From Flavisolibacter longurius (GTDB lineage Bacteria > Bacteroidota > Bacteroidia > Chitinophagales > Chitinophagaceae): DNA of 64,000 nucleotides. The stretch spans positions 310,001-374,000 of the forward strand of contig JABUMY010000004.1 in assembly GCA_013327885.1 (NCBI GenBank). The letters run 5' to 3'. Numbering within the stretch: position 1 is the first letter of the stretch; every line of letters starts with the position of its first letter. Shown in pieces: positions 7,235 to 16,022 of this stretch. Below the pieces are notes generated by a model. The model saw only the letters and a list, made by a program, of their open reading frames with translations. It did no database searches and was not told the DNA's origin. The position numbers and the translations under genes were made by a program.

Positions 7235-8602
7235 ATGAAAAAAATACTTTTTCTTTTCGCGGCTGTCACCACTACGGCAACCCTGTTTGCCCAACCCAAA
7301 AAAGTGGTGGCCGATAAAATCATCGCCGTGGTAGGCGACAGGATCATCCTGCAATCTGACATTACCAATTCCATTGCCGATGCCAAGCGCAACGGCAACC
7401 CGGTTCCCGATAACGCCGAATGTGCGGTGCTGGACCAGGCCCTTGTTTCCAAGGTGCTGATGATGCAGGCTATCAAGGATTCCCTCCCGGTAACCGACGA
7501 CGAAGTGGAGGCCGACCTGGACCTGCGGGTACGGGAGTTCATCCGCGTGTACGGCAGCAAAGAAGCCCTGGAGACGATGGCAGGCAAAACCATCTACCAG
7601 ATCAAGGACGATGCCCGTGAGTCGGTAAAAGAAAGCAAGCTGGCGCAGGCCATGCAGCGCAAGATCGTTGACAACGTAAAAGTGACACCAGCCGAAGTAA
7701 AAGCCTATTTCGATAAAATCCCCCAGGATTCACTGCCTTATTTTGAAGCGGAGTACCAGATCGGGCAGATCGTTCTTTTTCCCAAGGCAACCCGCGACAT
7801 GGAAACCTACGTAGTAGGTGAGCTTTCCAACTACAAACGCCAGGTGGAAAATGGAACCACAACGTTTGAGTCGCTGGCAAAGCGTTACTCCGAAGACCCG
7901 GGTTCAAAAGAACGGGGTGGTCAGTACCAGATTAGCCGTGCCGACAAAAGCTGGGACCCTGCCTTTGTGGCCGCTGCCTTCCGCCTGAAAGAAGGACAGA
8001 TCTCCAATCCTTTCAAATCAAAATTTGGTTACCATATTGTGCAGTTGGTGGAGCGGAACGGCGACGAAGCGCTGGTTCGCCACATTCTTCGTGTACCGCC
8101 GGTGAACGATGAGGAAGTAGTGGAGTCCACGCAAAAAATGGATTCGATCCGCAACATGCTGGTAAAAGGCACCATGGACTTTAATACCGCTGCCGGTAAG
8201 TTCAGCGATGACGAGCAGGCCAAATTTGCCGGTCCTTACCTGCTGAACCGCTCTGGCGAAACAAGGGTGACCATTGATGAAATGGACAAAAGCATTGTAA
8301 CCATCCTGGATAAATTAAAGGTTGGCGATTTTTCACAGGCCATTCCTTTCACGGATGAACGCACCCAAAAGAAAGGGGTTCGTCTTATCTACCTGAAAGA
8401 AAAATCCGAGCCGCACCGTCTCAATCTCCGCGACGATTACAACCGGATTGCGACGGCTGCCATCGAAGAAAAAAAATACAAAGCCCTGGACAAGTGGATG
8501 ACCGAAAATCTGAATGCCCAATACATCATGCTTGATACCGATGCAAGTTGCCCGCAACTAAAGAAGTGGGCTGATGCGGCAAGACTCTACGCTTCCAATT
8601 AA
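7235..8602 (+). CDS. SurA-like periplasmic peptidyl-prolyl isomerase
   Basis: A 455-residue protein with a signal peptide ending at ATLFAQP. It follows the SurA plan: an N-terminal chaperone region beginning KIIAVVGDRIILQSDI, then two parvulin-type domains at roughly 175-285 (FESLAKRYSEDPGSKERGG, NPFKSKFGYHIVQLVE) and 290-400, and a C-terminal helix. SurA proteins escort outer-membrane barrel proteins through the periplasm, fitting a genome rich in SusC-type porins. The second parvulin domain lacks the typical FGYHI ending seen in the first and may be inactive. The gene has its own putative promoter. Confidence 0.9.
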   Translation: MKKILFLFAAVTTTATLFAQPKKVVADKIIAVVGDRIILQSDITNSIADAKRNGNPVPDNAECAVLDQALVSKVLMMQAIKDSLPVTDDEVEADLDLRVREFIRVYGSKEALETMAGKTIYQIKDDARESVKESKLAQAMQRKIVDNVKVTPAEVKAYFDKIPQDSLPYFEAEYQIGQIVLFPKATRDMETYVVGELSNYKRQVENGTTTFESLAKRYSEDPGSKERGGQYQISRADKSWDPAFVAAAFRLKEGQISNPFKSKFGYHIVQLVERNGDEALVRHILRVPPVNDEEVVESTQKMDSIRNMLVKGTMDFNTAAGKFSDDEQAKFAGPYLLNRSGETRVTIDEMDKSIVTILDKLKVGDFSQAIPFTDERTQKKGVRLIYLKEKSEPHRLNLRDDYNRIATAAIEEKKYKALDKWMTENLNAQYIMLDTDASCPQLKKWADAARLYASN

Positions 8603-8728
8603 GCGGGCTCAAAAAGGTATACGGAAAGGATTTCCTGCTGTTGATCGATATCATAGCGGAAATCCTTTCTTTTTTGGTAGCAAACAGTTACTTTAGTTGC
8701 TTCTTTATCCTCTAATGCGCCTATCTCC

Positions 8729-10570
8729 ATGAAAACCGGTACGATCGCTCCATGGCCTCGGTATGATGAGCTGTTATTCCAAAACGTCTCTGACATCATC
8801 GTGATCACAGACCTGGAATTTTATGTTCAGACCTGGAACAAAGCTGCCGAAAATGCTTACGCCATCTCCGCCTCCGAAGCCATTGGCCAGCACATGGCCG
8901 CCCTTGTAAAATTTACTTTTTTCGGCACCACTAACGAGCAGGCTATCGTCGATTTGCGGGAGAACCATGTATGGGAAGGAAAGGTGTCGTTTACCAACCG
9001 CAAAGGGCAAACCTTTTATTTTTTGCAAACGGTTAAATACATCCTTGACGATAGAGGCAACGCTGTGGGCATCCTGGCACTTGGTCACGACATTTCCGCT
9101 CGGCAGCGGGCCGAGGACCAACTGGTGAAAAGCGAACAGTTTTACCGCACCCTCATCGCCGACTCGCTTGACCTGACGCTGCTGCTGAATGCTTCCGGCG
9201 AGATCATTTTTTCCACGCCGGCCATCCGGCGTATTCTTGGCTATACCGAAGAGGAAGTGCTGCAGACAAATGCCTTTCAATACATCCACCCCGAGGACCT
9301 GGGATGGGCCCTGCAGTCGTTTGAAAGAGAAATCGTGGAAAATCCCGAGATCAAATTTATCGTGGTTCGCATCCGGAAGAAAAACGGTGACTGGCTTTGG
9401 TGCATGGCACGTGGCCATAACATGCTGGATAACCCTAACATCAATGCGGTTGTGATTTACATTCACGACGATACGCCACGGAAAATGGCAACCGAAGCTT
9501 TGCTGGAAAGCGAACAGCGTTTTCGCAGCCTCATCCGCGACCTCCAGATCGGCGTGTTGCTGCAAGGCGCAGATGGCACCATTGAAATGACCAACAACGC
9601 CACCTGCCGCATGTTTGATGTTAGCGAAGAAGTTTTTCTGGGCGGACGTATCTGGGAACTTTATACCGATGTTACCCACGAGGACGGCCGGCGCTTTTTG
9701 CAGGAAGAAAGGCCTTCTTACAAAGCCCTGCAAACCCGTCAGCTGGTAAAAGACGTGGTGATGGGTGTATGGCATCCGAAACGGCAGGAGCGCATCTGGA
9801 TCATGATCAACGCCGATCCTATCCTTGACGAGGCTGGAAATGTAGTGCGGGTGGTTTGCTCGTTTACCAACATTACGGAGCGTAAAAAGCTGGAGCGAAA
9901 AAGCTTTGCCGAAAAAATGGCGCACCAGCGGCAACTGGCGCAGGCGACCATCGACGGGCAGGAGCAGGAACGCCTTGAAATTGGCAAAGAATTGCATGAC
10001 AACATTGGCCAACAGCTAACCACCATCAAACTTTTTTTGGACCTGGCAAAATCCACGGCCGACGAAACAACGCAGGTGATGCTCAACAGGTCGTTGCGCA
10101 ATGTAACGGAGTTAATCAACGAAGTGCGGTCGATGTCGCGGTCCCTGGTACCGCCAACGCTCAAAGACCTTGGCTTTATTGATTCGGTCAACGACCTTAT
10201 CGAATCGCTTCGCTGCACCGCTGTGGCCGTGGAGCTTGATTATTACGATTTTGATGAAGACAAGATACCCGACAACCAAAAGCTGGCCCTTTACCGCATT
10301 ATACAGGAGCAGTTGAACAACATTATCAAACATGCCAGGGCCAAGCAAGTGTCCATCATTTTACGCCTTACGGCGCACAATGTGCTGCTGCAGATCAAAG
10401 ACGACGGCGTTGGCTTTGAGTTTGAAAAAGTAAAGCGGGGCCTGGGCATTAGCAATATTTACAACCGCGCCGAACTGTTTGGCGGCAAGGCCCTGTTTAC
10501 CGCTTCACCCGGTAATGGCTGCGAAGTGAATGTTTCGCTGCCACATACGGCCAGCGTAGCCACCCTTTGA
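8729..10570 (+). CDS. PAS-domain sensor histidine kinase, HisKA_3 type
   Basis: A 613-residue soluble kinase with three PAS domains in a row (roughly residues 10-130, 135-255 and 260-395). Then come a HisKA_3 dimerisation helix with KELHDNIGQQLTTIKLFL (phospho-accepting His near 421) and an HATPase domain with QLNNIIKHA and DDGVGFEF. There is no membrane segment, so it senses something in the cytoplasm, perhaps redox or a ligand bound by a PAS domain. HisKA_3 kinases normally pair with NarL/LuxR-type regulators, but no response regulator gene lies nearby, so this is an orphan kinase. The start follows a 126-nt gap. Confidence 0.92.
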   Translation: MKTGTIAPWPRYDELLFQNVSDIIVITDLEFYVQTWNKAAENAYAISASEAIGQHMAALVKFTFFGTTNEQAIVDLRENHVWEGKVSFTNRKGQTFYFLQTVKYILDDRGNAVGILALGHDISARQRAEDQLVKSEQFYRTLIADSLDLTLLLNASGEIIFSTPAIRRILGYTEEEVLQTNAFQYIHPEDLGWALQSFEREIVENPEIKFIVVRIRKKNGDWLWCMARGHNMLDNPNINAVVIYIHDDTPRKMATEALLESEQRFRSLIRDLQIGVLLQGADGTIEMTNNATCRMFDVSEEVFLGGRIWELYTDVTHEDGRRFLQEERPSYKALQTRQLVKDVVMGVWHPKRQERIWIMINADPILDEAGNVVRVVCSFTNITERKKLERKSFAEKMAHQRQLAQATIDGQEQERLEIGKELHDNIGQQLTTIKLFLDLAKSTADETTQVMLNRSLRNVTELINEVRSMSRSLVPPTLKDLGFIDSVNDLIESLRCTAVAVELDYYDFDEDKIPDNQKLALYRIIQEQLNNIIKHARAKQVSIILRLTAHNVLLQIKDDGVGFEFEKVKRGLGISNIYNRAELFGGKALFTASPGNGCEVNVSLPHTASVATL

Positions 10571-10664
10571 ATTTTGCCGGTAAGGCGGTAAGATTTTCAT
10601 GAGGAATTTTTGAGGGTGTATTTTTTTACAAAAGTGACAGGTGATACAAATGAAAGACGCCGCC

Positions 10665-10695
10665 AATATCCCAATATCGAATATCCTAATATCGC
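10665..10695. repeat. Short degenerate tandem repeat upstream of the PurF-type gene
   Basis: Four units (AATATCCC, AATATCG, AATATCCT, AATATCGC) with a 7/8-nt period lie in the 204-nt gap before the PurF-type gene. They resemble the other intergenic short-period arrays in this window, but no complementary arm was found here. Confidence 0.5.
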
Positions 10696-10758
10696 ACACT
10701 TTCCGCCTCCCTGCCACCTCGCCACCACCTTCTAACATTTCGCTAAAAGAGATTACCC

Positions 10759-10766
10759 TAATTTTG
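10759..10766 (+). promoter_or_regulatory. Putative -7 promoter element (TAATTTTG)
   Basis: An exact TAnnTTTG match ends 8 nt before the ATG of the amidophosphoribosyltransferase-like gene, implying an almost leaderless transcript. No clear -33 TTTG was seen. Confidence 0.35.
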
Positions 10767-10774
10767 CCCACTTC

Positions 10775-12622
10775 ATGAGTGACGCTATCAAACACGAATG
10801 TGGTCTTGCCTTCTTACGGCTTCGCAAATCATTTGCACACTACCAACAAAAATATGGATCGGTACTCTGGGGCTTGAACAAGATGTACCTGCTGATGGAA
10901 AAGCAGCACAACCGTGGCCAGGACGGTGCGGGGGTGGCTTCTGTCAAGCTAAATGTAGAACCCGGGTATCCTTTCCTATCGCGGATCCGCAGCAACGAAT
11001 CGCAGCCCATTGCCGATATTTTTAAAAAGATTGGCGAGGAGTTTAATGAGTTGCAAAAGTTCAATGTAGACATTGCCCAGTATCCCGGCCTGATGAAAGG
11101 GCATCTTTCGTTTTTGGGCGAACTCCTGCTGGGACACCTGCGTTATGGTACGCAGGGTCGCAATTCTGTTGATTTTTGCCATCCGTTTATCAAGCGGCAT
11201 ACAATCCCTGCACGCAACCTGGCGCTGGCCGGCAATTTTAACCTGGTCAACACCGACGAGCTGTTTGAAAGCATTGGCATGGAGCCCGGCAATTTCCAAA
11301 AGCAAAGCGACCTGGCTGCCATGATGGAAGTGCTGCACCATCAACTGGTAAAGGAAGATGAAGCAGCCCCGGAAAAGCTGGATATTGTTTCGGTGCTGAA
11401 GAAAACCATTCCCCGGTTCGACGGTGGCTTTCATGTGGGTGGCCTCACGGGCAACGGTATCGGCTTCGTGTTTCGCGATGCACATGGCATCCGGCCTTCC
11501 TACTATTTTATCGACGAAGACGTGGTAGTGGCAGCATCGGAACGGGCAGCTATCCGTACGGCCTTTAATGTAGGCGAAAATGAAGTGCAGGAACTGATGC
11601 CGGGGCAGGCGCTGATCGTGTATGAAAATGGCGAAGTAAAAATAGAGCAGATCGTAGAAGCCAAAGAACGCCGGGCCTGTTCGTTTGAACGTATTTATTT
11701 CTCCCGCGGGTCAGACGAAAAAATTTACCGCGAACGGTCGCAATTGGGTTATAACCTGAGTAAACAGGTGCTTGATGCCGTTAACTACGATTTAAAAAAT
11801 ACAATTTTCTCCTTTATTCCCAACACCGCCGAAGTGGCGTTTTACGGTCTTACCAAAGGCTGTGAAGACTACCTGAATAAGATCAAGCTCGAACGTATTC
11901 TTTCCTGGGGTAACAGTGTGGATCCGGTGAAGCTGGAAGAAATGATCAAGCGCAGGGTGCGGATGGAAAAGATCGCCATCAAGGATGTGAAGATGCGCAC
12001 CTTTATTACACAGGATGTAAGCCGCAACGAGATGGTGCAGCACGTGTATGACATTACTTACGGCACTGTGCGCAGGGGAGAAGATACGCTGGTGGTGATT
12101 GATGACTCCATTGTTCGCGGCACCACGCTGCGGGAGAGTATCATTCGCATGCTGGCCCGCCTGGAGCCAAAACGCATCATCATTGTTTCTTCGGCACCGC
12201 AGATCCGTTATCCTGATTGCTATGGCATTGACATGAGCAAGATGGGTGATTTTATTGCCTTTAACGCGGCGGTGGAATTGCTGAAGGAACGTGGCAACGA
12301 GGACCTGCTGAAAACATTGTACGAGCAGTGTAAAGACCTGCACACAAAAGACGAGCTGCATACGGTGAACGTGGTAAAGCAATTGTACAAATCCTTTACC
12401 AACGACGAGATCACGACCAAGATCGCAGAACTGATCACACCAAAAGATTTACCCCTACCCGTTGACGTTATCTACCAAACCATTGAGTCGCTGCACGAGG
12501 CCTGTCCGAGTAATTTGGGCGACTGGTATTTTACCGGCAACTACCCAACCCCCGGCGGCAACCGCGTGGTGAACAAAGCCTTTATGAATTACATGGAAGG
12601 CCGCAACGAAAGAGGTTATTAG
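10775..12622 (+). CDS. Amidophosphoribosyltransferase-like protein, long Bacteroidota form
   Basis: A 615-residue protein, about 110-150 residues longer than standard PurF. The N-terminal part is a class II glutamine amidotransferase domain, with its candidate catalytic Cys at position 9 in MSDAIKHECGLA and the NRGQDGAG block near residue 48. The C-terminal part is a phosphoribosyltransferase domain with VVIDDSIVRGTT near residue 440. PurF makes 5-phosphoribosylamine in purine synthesis. In this long form Cys-9 would need processing to become N-terminal, and insertions separate the usual motifs, so it may be a paralogue with another role. No other pur gene is adjacent. Confidence 0.85.
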   Translation: MSDAIKHECGLAFLRLRKSFAHYQQKYGSVLWGLNKMYLLMEKQHNRGQDGAGVASVKLNVEPGYPFLSRIRSNESQPIADIFKKIGEEFNELQKFNVDIAQYPGLMKGHLSFLGELLLGHLRYGTQGRNSVDFCHPFIKRHTIPARNLALAGNFNLVNTDELFESIGMEPGNFQKQSDLAAMMEVLHHQLVKEDEAAPEKLDIVSVLKKTIPRFDGGFHVGGLTGNGIGFVFRDAHGIRPSYYFIDEDVVVAASERAAIRTAFNVGENEVQELMPGQALIVYENGEVKIEQIVEAKERRACSFERIYFSRGSDEKIYRERSQLGYNLSKQVLDAVNYDLKNTIFSFIPNTAEVAFYGLTKGCEDYLNKIKLERILSWGNSVDPVKLEEMIKRRVRMEKIAIKDVKMRTFITQDVSRNEMVQHVYDITYGTVRRGEDTLVVIDDSIVRGTTLRESIIRMLARLEPKRIIIVSSAPQIRYPDCYGIDMSKMGDFIAFNAAVELLKERGNEDLLKTLYEQCKDLHTKDELHTVNVVKQLYKSFTNDEITTKIAELITPKDLPLPVDVIYQTIESLHEACPSNLGDWYFTGNYPTPGGNRVVNKAFMNYMEGRNERGY

Positions 12623-12674
12623 TGGTGAGCGGTGAGTGGTGAATGGTGAGTAGGGACACGCCGTGGCGTGTCCG
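12623..12674. repeat. Heptamer array and 9-bp palindrome directly after a stop codon
   Basis: Beginning at the base after the stop of the PurF-type gene, the units TGGTGAG, CGGTGAG, TGGTGAA, TGGTGAG, TAGGGAC run in unbroken 7-nt steps (12623-12657). They merge into a palindrome, GGACACGCC (12654-12662) with GGCGTGTCC (12665-12673). The GGTGAGT unit recurs at 41134-41287. Confidence 0.75.
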
Positions 12675-12694
12675 CAAACAACAACGATACAAAC

Positions 12695-12734
12695 AAATAA
12701 AAAAACGCTGGCACCAGCCAGCGTTTTTTTATTT
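12695..12734 (+). terminator. Rho-independent terminator after the PurF-type gene
   Basis: A near-perfect stem AAATAAAAAAACGCTGG / CCAGCGTTTTTTTATTT around CACCAG. The A- and T-tracts on both sides allow it to work in either direction. Confidence 0.85.
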
Positions 12735-12815
12735 ATGCCCTGTCCAAAATCAATTCTGGATGCGTAGAAGAAAAAGTCTCTATCGTTACCGGTCGGCAAC
12801 CGCCTATCCGTAAGC

Positions 12816-12850
12816 CAATAATCAATAATCAATAATCAATAACTCATCAT
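12816..12850. repeat. Heptamer tandem array CAATAAT
   Basis: Three identical CAATAAT units followed by CAATAAC and TCATCAT, all in one 7-nt register. Confidence 0.7.
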
Positions 12851-13043
12851 TCTTCTAATCCTTTTTTAATCTCTGTCACACCCGTGTTAAAAAGGGGGCT
12901 GAAAGACCATCGGCGGCCCCTTTCTTTCTTTTGGTCGTCGTTTCTTCCTACCCTTTCACACCCTTTTAATGCCGCTATTCAATCCTTTCCTTTAATTTGT
13001 GTCAGATATCCACAACTGTAAAAAGATTGCTTTATTAATTGAC

Positions 13044-15950
13044 ATGAAGAAGTTTGTATTTGTTGTTACCTGCCTTTTGCTTTATGGTTCTTTTGTGCAA
13101 TTCAGCCGCCGTTCCGCCGCCGATGAGTGGGTGGACAACGTATTCAAATCCCTTTCCAAAGAAGAAAAGATCGCACAACTGATGGTGATCCGTGCCCACA
13201 GCAACCTGGGGCCTGATCATGTAAAGCAGGTGACTGAGCTGATTCAAAAATACAACGTGGGTTCGCTGTGCTTTTTCCAGGGCGGCCCGCTGCGGCAGGC
13301 CAACCTTACCAACTTTTACCAGTCCATTGCCAAAACGCCTTTGTTGGTAACCATCGATGGCGAGTGGGGACTGGGCATGCGCCTCGACAGCGTTACCAAA
13401 TATCCTTACCAGTTAACGCTGGGCGCCCTGCCCAACGAAAAACTGGTGTACCAGATGGGCATTGCCATTGGCGAGCAAATGAAGCGCATTGGCGTGCATG
13501 TAAACTATGCGCCGGTGGTTGACATCAACAACAACCCGGCAAACCCGGTGATCGGCTACCGCTCTTTTGGCGAGGATAAATTCAAAGTGGCCAACCTGGG
13601 TGTGGCTTACGCCAAAGGCATGCAGGACGCCGGCATCATGGCCTGCGCCAAGCATTTCCCCGGCCACGGCGATGTGGCCGTTGATTCGCACTACGACCTG
13701 CCGGTGATCAACAAAAGCAAAGAAAGCCTCGACACACTGGAACTTTATCCCTTTAAAAAATTATTTGAAGCCGGTGTGGGCAGCGCCATGATCGCTCACC
13801 TGTCCATCCCCGCTATTGACAACCGCACCAATCGTCCAACCTCGCTTTCCGTTTACAATGTAACGGACCTGATGCGGGAGGAAATGGGTTACGACGGTCT
13901 CACTTTTACCGATGCACTGGAGATGAAAGGCGTGGCCAAGTTTTTTGGCGGCGGCGAAGCGTCGGTGGAAGCCCTGATTGCCGGCAACGACATGCTTTGC
14001 CTGCCGGAAAGTGTTCCTGCTACCATCGACGCGGTGAAAAAGGCCATCAAGGATAAACGCCTGAGCTGGGATGACATCGATAAAAAAGTACGCCGGGTGC
14101 TGCACGCCAAATACAGTCTGGGCCTCGACAAACCGCAGGTTATTGACACAAACAATTTGCTGGAAGACCTGAATAAAAACACGGATGATCTTCGCCGCAA
14201 AGTAGCCGCCAATGTGGTTACGGTTATGCGCAATACTGCCGGCCTGCTGCCTTTTGTGGCTGGCGAACGCACCGCTTATGTAGGATTGGGAACAACGGTA
14301 ACCAACACATTTGGCAAGCGCCTGGCCGCCGATTTTAAAGCCGATACTTTTTTGCTTGACTACAAGGCAACGGCTGCGCAAGCCGCCACGTTGTTTAACG
14401 CGGTAAAAGAAGGCAAATACAACCGCGTGGTGATTGGCCTGCACAATTATTCGCACCGTCCCACCAATAACTACGGCATTTCCAAAGCGGCCATTGACCT
14501 GGTAAACAGCCTGCAGGACCAGAATGCGCTGACCTTTGTGTTTGGTAATGTATATGCGGCGCAAAATTTCTGCAACGCATCGACAGTGGTGGCGATGTAT
14601 GAAGACGATGATGCGTTTCAAAATGCGGCGGCTGATTTTCTGCAGGGTGGACTGGCTGCCAAAGGAACACTGCCGGTTACGGTTTGCGATGTGCGATACG
14701 GTACCGGTATTGCGCTGAATACCTTTATCCCCGTTGGCAATTCACCGGAGTGGGCGCCTGTTGACGCCATTGCGCAGGAAGGCCTGGACAAAAAAGCGTA
14801 TCCCGGCGCCGTGGTGCTGGCCGTGCAGAACGGTGTGATCAAATACCACAAAGCGTTTGGCCGCTACGAGTTTGATTCTTCCTCCAAACCTGTATCGCTG
14901 GAAAGCATTTACGATCTGGCTTCGGTGACCAAAATTTCAGCAACGACAGTAGGGGTGATGAAGCTGTACGAAGAAGGAAAGCTTGACCTGGACAAGACCC
15001 TCGGCGATTACCTCCCCATCACCCGCGGCACCGATAAAGCGTCGCTCCTGATCAAAGACGTGCTGCTGCACCGCGCCGGTTTGAACCCCTTTATTTCTTT
15101 TTACAGGGAAACGATTGACCTGGCCACCGGCGAACCTTCCAACGCTATTTACCGCACGGTTGCCGATACGCTTTATTCCATCCCGGTTGCGAACAAGGTT
15201 TGGCTGCGCCGCGACTGGAACGACACCATGATGAAGCGCATTGTGGACAGCAAGCTGGGACCGCACGGCAAATACGTGTACAGCGACAATGACTTTATTC
15301 TCCTGGGAAAAGTGATTGAAGCCATTTCGGGTCTTACACTTGACCAGTACCTGCACAAAACTTTTTACCGCCCGATGGGCATGGCCTCTACTTCCTTTCA
15401 ACCCTGGAAGCGTTTTGTACAGGCGGGCATCGTGCCTACCGAAAACGAAAAACATTTTCGCAAGCAAATGCTGCAGGGTTATGTGCACGATGAAGGCGCG
15501 GCCATGTTTGGGGGTATCTCCGGCCATGCCGGTCTTTTCTCGAATGCGTATGACCTTTCGATGCTGTACCAGATGTTGCTGAACGGCGGCAGCTTTAACG
15601 GCGAACGTTACCTGCAACCTGAGACCATTAAGCTGTTTACCGCTTATGGCGCAAACGAAAGCCGTCGCGGGCTGGGTTTCGACAAGCCGGAAAAGGACAA
15701 CGCTACCAGTAAAGAACCTTATCCCTCCGCCTTGGCATCGCCGGCCACCTTTGGCCATACAGGATTTACCGGCACCTGTGTTTGGGTAGATCCAAAGGCG
15801 GACCTGGTTTATATTTTCCTTTCGAACCGTGTGTACAATACCCGGGCAAATAACCTGCTGGGGCAACTGAAAATCCGCGGCCGCATCCAGGATGCTATCT
15901 ACAAAGCGCTGGAAGAAGAGCAGAAGATAAAAATGACAGCGAAGTTTTAG
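13044..15950 (+). CDS. GH3 NagZ-type glycosidase fused to a serine beta-lactamase-type hydrolase
   Basis: A 968-residue two-enzyme protein starting at MKKFVFVVTC; an in-frame GTG 45 nt upstream is less likely because the hydrophobic export signal begins at this ATG. The N-terminal half is glycoside hydrolase family 3 of NagZ type, with KHFPGHG followed by DSHYDLPVI (about 202-220), the catalytic His/Asp block of beta-N-acetylglucosaminidases. The C-terminal half has the penicillin-binding fold: SVTK (SxxK, about 626), YSDND (YxN position, about 745) and HTGFTG (KTG position, about 903). Together they suggest cleavage of peptidoglycan sugars and of an ester or peptide in the periplasm. Such fusions occur in Bacteroidota. 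A strong terminator follows. Confidence 0.9.
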   Translation: MKKFVFVVTCLLLYGSFVQFSRRSAADEWVDNVFKSLSKEEKIAQLMVIRAHSNLGPDHVKQVTELIQKYNVGSLCFFQGGPLRQANLTNFYQSIAKTPLLVTIDGEWGLGMRLDSVTKYPYQLTLGALPNEKLVYQMGIAIGEQMKRIGVHVNYAPVVDINNNPANPVIGYRSFGEDKFKVANLGVAYAKGMQDAGIMACAKHFPGHGDVAVDSHYDLPVINKSKESLDTLELYPFKKLFEAGVGSAMIAHLSIPAIDNRTNRPTSLSVYNVTDLMREEMGYDGLTFTDALEMKGVAKFFGGGEASVEALIAGNDMLCLPESVPATIDAVKKAIKDKRLSWDDIDKKVRRVLHAKYSLGLDKPQVIDTNNLLEDLNKNTDDLRRKVAANVVTVMRNTAGLLPFVAGERTAYVGLGTTVTNTFGKRLAADFKADTFLLDYKATAAQAATLFNAVKEGKYNRVVIGLHNYSHRPTNNYGISKAAIDLVNSLQDQNALTFVFGNVYAAQNFCNASTVVAMYEDDDAFQNAAADFLQGGLAAKGTLPVTVCDVRYGTGIALNTFIPVGNSPEWAPVDAIAQEGLDKKAYPGAVVLAVQNGVIKYHKAFGRYEFDSSSKPVSLESIYDLASVTKISATTVGVMKLYEEGKLDLDKTLGDYLPITRGTDKASLLIKDVLLHRAGLNPFISFYRETIDLATGEPSNAIYRTVADTLYSIPVANKVWLRRDWNDTMMKRIVDSKLGPHGKYVYSDNDFILLGKVIEAISGLTLDQYLHKTFYRPMGMASTSFQPWKRFVQAGIVPTENEKHFRKQMLQGYVHDEGAAMFGGISGHAGLFSNAYDLSMLYQMLLNGGSFNGERYLQPETIKLFTAYGANESRRGLGFDKPEKDNATSKEPYPSALASPATFGHTGFTGTCVWVDPKADLVYIFLSNRVYNTRANNLLGQLKIRGRIQDAIYKALEEEQKIKMTAKF

Positions 15951-15974
15951 TTTCTTCACTCAATAGATAACAAT

Positions 15975-16002
15975 AAAAAAGTGGCGCATGCGCCACTTTT
16001 TT
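15975..16002. terminator. Bidirectional terminator between convergent genes
   Basis: The palindrome GTGGCGCATGCGCCAC is flanked by six A on the left and six T on the right. It can end both the GH3 fusion transcript and the ricT transcript from the other strand. Confidence 0.9.
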
Positions 16003-16022
16003 ATTTTAATGAGACAACGATA

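Larger units (their letters stand above)
12623..13043. other. 421-nt intergenic region without a gene
   Basis: It holds the heptamer array at its left end, a strong terminator at 12695-12734, a second heptamer array at 12816-12850, and a GC-rich hairpin (AAAGGGG at 12891-12897 with CCCCTTT at 12917-12923, followed by pyrimidines) that may end transcription or act in the leader of the next gene. No open frame in it looks coding. Confidence 0.6.

Noticed and set aside
8599-8808. 69-residue minus-strand frame overlapping the start of the histidine kinase gene
   Set aside because: It overlaps a well-supported gene start on the other strand and has no recognisable features.
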